In this document: positions 37,961 through 42,500 of the stretch, one piece after another | How the letters are laid out: every line of letters begins with the position of its first letter | How positions within the stretch are numbered: the first letter of the stretch is position 1 | Origin: Symbiodinium natans | Lineage: Eukaryota; Sar; Dinophyceae; Suessiales; Symbiodiniaceae | Direction of reading: 5' to 3' | DNA: 42,500 nt | NCBI GenBank assembly: GCA_905221605.1 | Contig: CAJNDS010001068.1 | Span: 677,175 to 719,674 of the forward strand | Made by a program: the position numbers and the translations under genes | Notes under the pieces: generated by a model | Databases searched by the model: none | What the model was told of the DNA's origin: nothing | Seen by the model: only the letters and a program-made list of their open reading frames with translations

Positions 37961-38190
37961 GCCCTAGGTAGGGCTATAAAGTACGGTTCCCATACTTCTA
38001 TGGCCCTACTGATAAGTTAGGCACGAAATTCCTAGTAGTGTCCCCACATCATCCCTTCAAAAGGGAGATCAAGAGGGATCCAGCCGATGTTGGGCACCGA
38101 ACTCCCTATGTTCATGGGGGGGGCTTAGGGTTTAGGGTTTAGGGTTTGGGGTTTTGTTTGGTGTTGGGGGGCGGGGGGGGGGGCTATGGG
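37961..38190. other. Spacer, G-rich
   Basis: A diverged family A-like stretch 37961-38037, a short TTTAGGG run at 38126 and G runs at 38166-38183. Confidence 0.4.
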
Positions 38191-38200
38191 TTAATTCCAG

Positions 38201-38460
38201 GCTTTCTGACTGCTCGTGCGCCACTCAGACTTCTGGCACCCCCGAAGCCCGAAGAGCCCACTGAGGCAGCTGGGCCTGCAGGTAGGGGATACTTGGAGGT
38301 TCATGGTACTTACTAACCAGTTAGAACTGGACTTATAACGGTACTTATAACCATATCAGGGCACTTAAGGGGCTGACAAGTGGGTTAGAAGTGCAGTTAT
38401 AATTGGTTAAGAAGTACCACGAACCTCCAAGTAGGATTCGGGGGACCCTGGGGGATGTAG
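38201..38460 (+). CDS. Candidate 3' end of gene interrupted by a family A element
   Basis: Acceptor GGTTAATTCCAG, frame FLTARAPLRLLAPPKPEEPT then EAAGPA, donor GCAG|GTAGGGG. The element 38291-38433 follows, then a short end FGGPWGM and TAG. GT-AG removal (38282-38434) gives ...GPA-G-FGGPWGM; removing the element plus one GGAT gives ...GPAGRGFGGPWGM. Both are in frame. Confidence 0.72.
38291..38433. mobile_element. Family A element, complete
   Basis: Long imperfect inverted repeat covering almost the whole 143 bp: ACTTGGAGGTTCATGGTACT and its inverse. GGAT on both sides. The best reference copy of the family. Confidence 0.85.
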
Positions 38461-38735
38461 ACCCTCTCAATAAGGTCCCTTCTTAAGAGAGCCAGAAGAG
38501 GGTTCAGAAGGGTTCCCTTCTAACTTCTAAGGGTCCCCCTTATCTTACCTAGGATGCAATGATTTTTGCTTTTGGAAGACCTTCCCACCAGAAATCCTCA
38601 ACCCAGACCGCAGAACCTGACACTGAAACACAGAACCATAACTTGAAAGGGGGAAAGGAACAGAAACAGGGCTGGGTGGGCTGAAGCGTGCAAAAAATCT
38701 AGGGCTTGGGGGTAGAAAGACCCCAAAAAGCGCAC
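38461..38735. other. Unique segment; minus ORF continues here
   Basis: A minus frame open to 38545 continues from the exon 38736-38796 (hydrophobic, proline-rich) but lies beyond a strong donor, so it is probably intron. Confidence 0.4.
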
Positions 38736-38796
38736 CTGTCAGAACTGCGGCTTCTTTTGGTCTTGACCCCTGCCACTGGTTCATTGGCTCTGACCT
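38736..38796 (-). CDS. Candidate exon
   Basis: Acceptor TTGAAGTGTGCAG, frame RSEPMNQWQGSRPKEAAVLT, donor ACAG|GTGCGC. 61 nt, phase 0 to 1. Both splice words are near consensus. Confidence 0.65.
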
Positions 38797-38826
38797 CTGC
38801 ACACTTCAATCCTTGGTGCAGCGGTC

Positions 38827-38901
38827 ATGCGTCCAGCGAGCGTGGGCCGCAGGATGTACATCTATAGTCTCAGCAATGTCGCACGTGTGTTCTTTAGTTG
38901 A
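38827..38901 (+). CDS. Small ORF, weak
   Basis: ATG to TGA: MRPASVGRRMYIYSLSNVAR VFFS. The antisense strand is also open. Confidence 0.3.
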   Translation: MRPASVGRRMYIYSLSNVARVFFS

Positions 38902-39004
38902 AAGTCGGTGGCAGCTAGTTGCATGGGCTTCAGAAGGGAACCGCCCCCCCCCCCCCCCCCCCCCCATGTAGCCACCCGCCAAGGTAACTTAACAGCTCCA
39001 CCCG

Positions 39005-39080
39005 AATTGAACCCTAAACCCTAAGCCTCAAACCCTAAACCCTAAACCCTAAGCCTCAAACCCTAAACCCTAAACCCCTT
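39005..39080. repeat. CCCTAAA array
   Basis: Contains a duplicated CCCTAAGCCTCAAA sub-block. Confidence 0.88.
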
Positions 39081-39115
39081 ACTCCGTTCAGCCCTCAGAA
39101 AGTTCACGAAGGCCC

Positions 39116-39159
39116 TCAGTTCCGCTCCAGCTGCGCACGCAGCGCCTCACAAGACGCAG
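39116..39159 (-). CDS. Candidate terminal exon, charged helix
   Basis: Frame ASCEALRAQLERN and TGA; acceptor GATTTGCAGAG. The plus strand after CCCTCAG (KVHEGPQFRSSCARSASQDA) competes. Confidence 0.45.
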
Positions 39160-39221
39160 CTCTGCAAATCAGGCTCCCTTTTTTGGGGGTTAGGGCTTCA
39201 TGGTGTCGGGTTTACTTCGGG

Positions 39222-39389
39222 TTTAGTACCTATAGAGTACGGCACCTTATAAAAAGCAAACAACTACCCACAAATCTTTTGTCTGCACGTGGAGTTGACA
39301 AGCCATCTTGGCAAGGTATTCCGATGGCTCCTACTACCCCATACAACCCCTACGTACTCCTCATACAGCCGCTGCAGCCACTAAATTGA
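39222..39389 (+). CDS. Candidate terminal exon
   Basis: Frame RVRHLIKSKQLPTNLLSARG, VDKPSWQGIPMAPTTPYNPY, VLLIQPLQPLN and TGA. AAG|GTATTCC inside is an alternative donor. Unknown. Confidence 0.45.
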   Translation, partial: FSTYRVRHLIKSKQLPTNLLSARGVDKPSWQGIPMAPTTPYNPYVLLIQPLQPLN

Positions 39390-39468
39390 GCCTGAAAGCC
39401 TAAAAAGCCCTGAAAACCAACAAAATGACTCGCTCGAAATAGACCCAAGAGTACCTTGCGAATGCAAA

Positions 39469-39555
39469 GGGTGGCCCTTTTTTGGTCTAAAGGGGCTTAA
39501 AATAAAAGGGAACCTAGACCCCCCAAAAAAGGGAACAAGGGCCTGCTCCGGGTCC
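39469..39555. repeat. Dispersed 80-90 bp repeat, copy 2
   Basis: Homologous to 14329-14407; ends AAGGGCCTGCTCCGGGTCC. Confidence 0.6.
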
Positions 39556-39756
39556 CCCTAACCCTAAACCCCAAACCCCAAACCCCAAACCCCAAACCCC
39601 AAGCCCTAAACCCTAAACCCTAAACCCTAAACCCTAAGCCCTAAACCCTAAACCCTAAACCCTAAACCCTAAACCCTAAACCCTAAACCCTAAACCCTAA
39701 ACCCTAAACCCTAAACCCTAAACCCTAAACCCTAAACCCTAAACCCTAAACCCTAC
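39556..39756. repeat. Long CCCTAAA array with CCCCAAA start
   Basis: About 28 units; ends in CCCTAC, whose inverse gives the GT of the adjoining donor. Confidence 0.94.
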
Positions 39757-39839
39757 CTAGCTAGCTCGGACTTGGAGACCTCGAGTTGCTGGCGCAGCGA
39801 CTCGCTCGTGCGCGGGCGGGGTTCATCCTCCGGCAGCAC
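39757..39839 (-). CDS. Candidate exon
   Basis: Acceptor GTCACCTGCGGCAG, frame VLPEDEPRPRTSESLRQQLE then VSKSELA, donor AG|GTAGGG at the array edge. 83 nt, phase 0 to 2. Coiled-coil-like second half. Confidence 0.7.
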
Positions 39840-39867
39840 CTGCCGCAGGTGACAGGTGCAAACCGTC

Positions 39868-39970
39868 GGGGTTTAGGGTTTAGGGTTTAGGGGTTTAGGG
39901 TTTAGGGTTTAGGGTTTAGGGTTGAGGGTTGAGGGTTTAGGGTTTAGGGTTTAGGGTTTAGGTTTGGGGG
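39868..39970. repeat. TTTAGGG array
   Basis: About thirteen units with two TTGAGGG. Confidence 0.92.
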
Positions 39971-40028
39971 ATTTGGGTGTTGAGGGTTGCGCGTCTAGGT
40001 TTTGCTGGGTTTGGCGTTTTCGGCTTAG

Positions 40029-40160
40029 CTTCTATGATATGTGGCCTTGGGACTTCACAGCCAAGCCCCATCAAGCCCACAACGTCCCAGCAGCAGCAAC
40101 AACCCCATACCGAAATCCTCTTTTAAAACGGCCTCGAGAACCCTTTAAAGAATCTCTGAC
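40029..40160 (+). CDS. Candidate exon
   Basis: Acceptor TTTTCGGCTTAG, frame FYDMWPWDFTAKPHQAHNVP, AAATTPYRNPLLKRPREPFK, ESL, then CCCTAAA units. No donor found; the frame closes at a TAA in the array. Basic. Confidence 0.55.
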
Positions 40161-40217
40161 CCTAAACCCTAAAATCCTAAACCCTAAACCCTAAACCGTG
40201 AAGGAGCCCGCATCACC

Positions 40218-40290
40218 AGCCAAGAGCCCAAGAATCAAAAGACCGCACGACCCTCAACCACCCTCAACCCCCATTGCCCCCCCCTAGACC
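40218..40290 (+). CDS. Candidate terminal exon, proline/basic
   Basis: Acceptor GCATCACCAG, frame KSPRIKRPHDPQPPSTPIAP P and TAG. Confidence 0.45.
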
Positions 40291-40304
40291 CGAAGTCTCA
40301 TCAG

Positions 40305-40455
40305 CCCTAAACCCTAAATCCCAAACCCCAAGCCCTAAACCCTAAACCCTAAACCCTAAACCCCAAGCCCTAAACCCTAAACCCTAAACCCTAAACCCCA
40401 AGCCCTAAACCCCAAAACCCCCAAAACCCCAAAACCTCAAACCCTAAACCCGAAA
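40305..40455. repeat. CCCTAAA/CCCCAAG array with higher-order unit
   Basis: A block CCCCAAGCCC(TAAACCC)3-4 repeats about three times. Confidence 0.9.
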
Positions 40456-40466
40456 GCTGAGACCAC

Positions 40467-40514
40467 CTCACTGAGCTGGCTGCGCAGCGAGGCCAGGCGA
40501 GCCCGGAGCCTCGG
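40467..40514 (-). CDS. Candidate exon, exactly 16 codons
   Basis: Frame PRLRARLASLRSQLSE; acceptor CCCCTAAG, donor GAG|GTGGTC. Leucine/arginine heptad-like. Confidence 0.6.
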
Positions 40515-40534
40515 CTTAGGGGCTTTCCGGGTTA

Positions 40535-40625
40535 CATTTTACAGGGTTTAGGGTTTTGGGTTTAGGGTTTAGGGTTTAGGGTGTAGAGTTACAGGGCTAC
40601 AGGGTTTAGGGTTTGGGGTTTCAGG
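40535..40625. repeat. Degenerate TTTAGGG array
   Basis: TTTAGGG with CTACAGGG variants. Confidence 0.85.
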
Positions 40626-40629
40626 TCTG

Positions 40630-40730
40630 GGGCATATGTGGACTGGTGGCCCTCTGAGAAACCAACATTGCTATCTGTTAGATAAGGTCGGATAGGGCTA
40701 GTTTTTATGGGGGTGACAAAGATCATGGAA
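40630..40730 (-). CDS. Candidate exon
   Basis: Frame SMIFVTPIKTSPIRPYLTDS then NVGFSEGHQSTYAPDL. Acceptor CATCCCAAG belongs to the adjoining palindrome. The donor is not clear. Confidence 0.55.
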
Positions 40731-40731
40731 C

Positions 40732-40782
40732 TTGGGATGTCCCCCCTTGTACCCTCTGCTAGTATAAGGGGGAACATCCCCA
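40732..40782. mobile_element. Small palindromic element
   Basis: GGGATGTCCCCCCTTGTA and TATAAGGGGGAACATCCC are inverted, 51 bp in all. Shares its ends with 14048-14140. Confidence 0.65.
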
Positions 40783-40869
40783 CCCTAAACCCTAAACCCT
40801 AAACCCTAAACCACCCCAACCCCAACCTAGAACTTCAAAAAAACACTTGCTTCCAAACCAACCCCCCAG

Positions 40870-40915
40870 TGGCTCGCTGGAGGAGCCGACCTGTCACGCA
40901 GGAGGGGCTTTTGGG
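40870..40915 (-). CDS. Weak candidate exon
   Basis: VGSSSEPLG after GCGTGACAG. The word GTGACAGGTCGGC is shared with 10712-10724. Confidence 0.3.
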
Positions 40916-40917
40916 AG

Positions 40918-41055
40918 GCTTTAGGGTTTAGGGTTTAGGGTTTAGGGTTTTTGGGGTTTTTGGGGTTTGGGGCTTGGGGTTCGGGTTTGGGGTGTACGTT
41001 TTCGGGTTTGGGGTTTAGGGTTCGGGGGTTTGGGGTGTCGGGGTCTAGGGCCGTT
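40918..41055. repeat. TTTAGGG/TTTTTGGGG region
   Basis: TTTAGGG then G-rich variants. Confidence 0.88.
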
Positions 41056-41064
41056 TTGCTTCAG

Positions 41065-41176
41065 GAAGAGTGTTGCGCGCCTCTTTTGGCCGTTCAACCC
41101 AAAAGCTGTTGAAGGCAATGAAAGCGAAGAATGGAAGGACGAGGGCGGGGGTCTTGCTACGAAAGTGTGCCCCTGA
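41065..41176 (+). CDS. Candidate terminal exon, 36 codons and stop
   Basis: Strong acceptor CGTTTTGCTTCAG, frame KSVARLFWPFNPKAVEGNES, EEWKDEGGGLATKVCP and TGA. 112 nt = 1 + 37 codons. Acidic, glycine-rich end. The antisense frame is interrupted or poor. One of the best exons here. Confidence 0.8.
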
Positions 41177-41307
41177 ACCCTAAACCCTAAACCCTAGACC
41201 CTAAACCCTAAACCCTAAACCCTAACCCTAAACCTAAACCCTAGACCCTAAACCCTAAACCCTAAACCCTAACCCTAAACCTAAACCCTAACCCTAAACC
41301 CTAAACC
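41173..41307. repeat. CCCTAAA array with higher-order unit
   Basis: The block CCCTAACCCTAAACCTAAACCC occurs twice, a 50-60 bp superunit. Confidence 0.92.
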
Positions 41308-41385
41308 CTAAGCTGCCTCTTCGGGCGGGGCCGGCGGCGCGACCGGCTCGCGGGGCTGCGGCGGCTGCTCTGCCACGGCCGGCAC
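41308..41385 (-). CDS. Candidate terminal exon, proline/glutamate-rich
   Basis: Acceptor TTAGAGAGAAAG, frame VPAVAEQPPQPREPVAPPAP then PEEAA and TAG. Exactly 78 nt. Low complexity; disordered. Confidence 0.65.
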   Translation of the reverse strand: MPAVAEQPPQPREPVAPPAPPEEAA

Positions 41386-41414
41386 CTTTCTCTCTAAGGT
41401 CTATGGCCCCTTAG

Positions 41415-41697
41415 CACGGGTTAGGGTTTAGGGTTTAGGGTTTAGGGTTTAGGGTTTAGGGTTTAGGGTTTAGGGTTTAGGGTTTAGGGTTTAGGGTTTA
41501 GGGTTTAGGGTTTAGGGTTTAGGGTTTAGGGTTTAGGGTTTAGGGTTTAGGGTTTAGGGTTAGGTTTAGGGTTTAGGGTTTAGGGTTTAGGGTTTAGGGT
41601 TTAGGGTTTAGGGTTTAGGGTTTAGGGTTTAGGGTTTAGGGTTTAGGGTTTAGGGTTTAGGGTTTAGGGTTTAGGGTTTAGGGTTTAGGGGTCCGAT
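41415..41697. repeat. Longest TTTAGGG array in the window
   Basis: About 40 units with one six-base unit (near 41560) breaking the phase. Not a chromosome end: sequence continues on both sides. Confidence 0.96.
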
Positions 41698-41750
41698 GTA
41701 TGGGCCCTCATTGAGGGTTGTAACAAGGGACCCCAATTAAGGGCCCATAC
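41698..41750. repeat. Inverted repeat
   Basis: GTATGGGCCCT (41698-41708) and AGGGCCCATAC (41740-41750), extended by GTCCG/CGGAT. Confidence 0.8.
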
Positions 41751-41759
41751 TGCGGATCC

Positions 41760-42000
41760 CTATTCTCTGGGGGCCTTTGTGGCCTGGGCCCCCTTTAGGG
41801 TTGAGGGTTGAGGGATAGGTTTAGGGTTCAGGGTTTAGGGCTACTATAGGGGCCTTAGTAATTAGAATAAGGTCTCGGGGGGTTCTTATGGTATCCTAAG
41901 GGAAGAGGGTTCAGGATTTAGGGTGCAAGGCTTAGGCTTCAGGGACCACAAAAACCCCATACGAACTTGTCAGGCCATCTTTCAAACTCCTGGACCCAAG
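41760..42000. other. Spacer, degenerate
   Basis: Scattered TTGAGGG/TTCAGGG words; no gene seen. Confidence 0.45.
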
Positions 42001-42002
42001 AG

Positions 42003-42147
42003 TAACCCTAAACCCTAAACCCTAAACCCTAAACCCTAAACCCTAAACCCTAAACCCTAAACCCTAAACCCTAAACCCTAAACCCTAAACCCTGAACCCT
42101 GAACCCTGAACCCTGAACCCTAAACCCTAAACCCTAAACCCTATAAC
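42003..42147. repeat. CCCTAAA array with CCCTGAA patch
   Basis: About twenty units with four consecutive CCCTGAA units. Confidence 0.94.
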
Positions 42148-42234
42148 CCCCCCAAATTCGCGCCGGAGAGCCGGCCGAAGCGATGGCGCGCCAGCCGGCC
42201 GCGCGAGCGCCTCGCGCATCCGGCCGATCTCCTC
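42148..42234 (-). CDS. Candidate exon, exactly 29 codons
   Basis: Acceptor CTGCATGAGCAG, frame EEIGRMREALARPAGAPSLR then PALRREFGG, donor GGG|GTTATAG. Phase 0 to 0. Very G+C-rich, helical and basic. Confidence 0.7.
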
Positions 42235-42264
42235 CTGCTCATGCAGAGTGGTAGTTATAAGTAA

Positions 42265-42340
42265 GTAGGGTTTAGGGTTTAGGGTGTAGGGTGTAGGGTT
42301 TAGGGTTTAGGGTGTAGGGTTCAGGGTTCAGGGTTCAGGG
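42265..42340. repeat. TTTAGGG/TGTAGGG/TTCAGGG array
   Basis: Short homogenised TTCAGGG patch at the right. Confidence 0.9.
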
Positions 42341-42439
42341 TTCAGGGTAGCGAGAAAGTAGGGTCAGAAGTACCCTTCATAAGGTTACAAGTATGGGTAC
42401 GATACTTACGGAGGGGAATATGTATATATACCTATACAT

Positions 42440-42500
42440 ATGTGTATATATATAGAAAAATTCTTCCATTTAAGGGCAATATAGAGGGATTATTGCTTCT
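42440..42500. mobile_element. Family C element, cut by the window edge
   Basis: ATTCTTCCATTTAAGGGCAAT and GGATTATTGCTTCT match the interior of the copies at 8764 and 15119. Confidence 0.5.

Noticed and set aside
41415-41697. A true chromosome end at the longest TTTAGGG array
   Set aside because: Unique sequence and candidate exons continue on both sides, and arrays of both orientations occur throughout.
1-42500. CRISPR arrays
   Set aside because: The repeats are 7-9 bp telomere-type units in tandem, with no regular spacers, leader or cas genes.
1-42500. Concatenated telomere-capped mini-chromosomes
   Set aside because: The CCCTAAA - segment - TTTAGGG order fits, but AG/GT signals with matching phases between neighbouring segments (22629-22890, 24587-24922, 26505-26835) fit introns better. 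Assembly artefact cannot be excluded without reads.
1-42500. tRNA, rRNA or spliced-leader RNA genes
   Set aside because: I saw no cloverleaf with an anticodon arm, no rRNA core sequence and no recognisable spliced-leader sequence. A covariance-model search would be decisive.

Overview
This looks like nuclear DNA of a protist, most likely a dinoflagellate. That is inference: the telomere-type unit is TTTAGGG, coding pieces are very short and use G/C-ending codons, there are no prokaryotic operons, ribosome binding sites or long ORFs, and small inverted-repeat elements sit inside reading frames, as described for introner elements in dinoflagellates such as Amoebophrya. A chromerid or perkinsid relative is not excluded. 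No rRNA, tRNA, CRISPR array or recognisable protein family was found.

Layout. The whole 42.5 kb has one texture: blocks of telomere-type repeat (CCCTAAA or TTTAGGG on the + strand, perfect or degenerate), each 30-400 bp, alternate with unique segments of about 60-250 bp. Many unique segments carry an open frame bounded by AG and GT (sometimes GC) splice signals, and many have the order CCCTAAA - coding segment - TTTAGGG. The intervals between coding segments therefore start with TTTAGGG and end with CCCTAAA on either strand and could fold into long hairpins. I read most segments as small exons and most telomere-type blocks as intron sequence. Candidate exons lie on both strands. They are 40-180 nt and often rich in E, K, Q, R and A. 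I did not join them into full gene models, except for a few phase-consistent pairs and the interrupted exons below.

Main discovery. At least three families of short terminal-inverted-repeat elements occur (A: ends like TTGGAGGTTCATGG; B: ends GGGGGTTTACG; C: ends CTACTATTCGCTTAAG). In eight places such an element lies inside an otherwise open coding segment. In seven of these, copies of a 4-5 bp flanking word, exact or with one mismatch, mark both sides; in one family A case the word is ambiguous because it is also part of the inverted repeat. Removing the element plus one copy leaves one continuous frame. The clearest are 31061-31448 (36 codons exactly), 35413-35667, 19472-19717, 14359-14690 and 25372-25775. 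They are either introner-type introns or recent insertions. Telomere-type arrays also occur inside some of the elements.

Caution. In this composition the antisense and shifted frames of short G+C-rich segments are often open and protein-like, so strand is uncertain for many single exons. Confidence reflects frame, length, splice signals and phase bookkeeping done by eye; no search was run.
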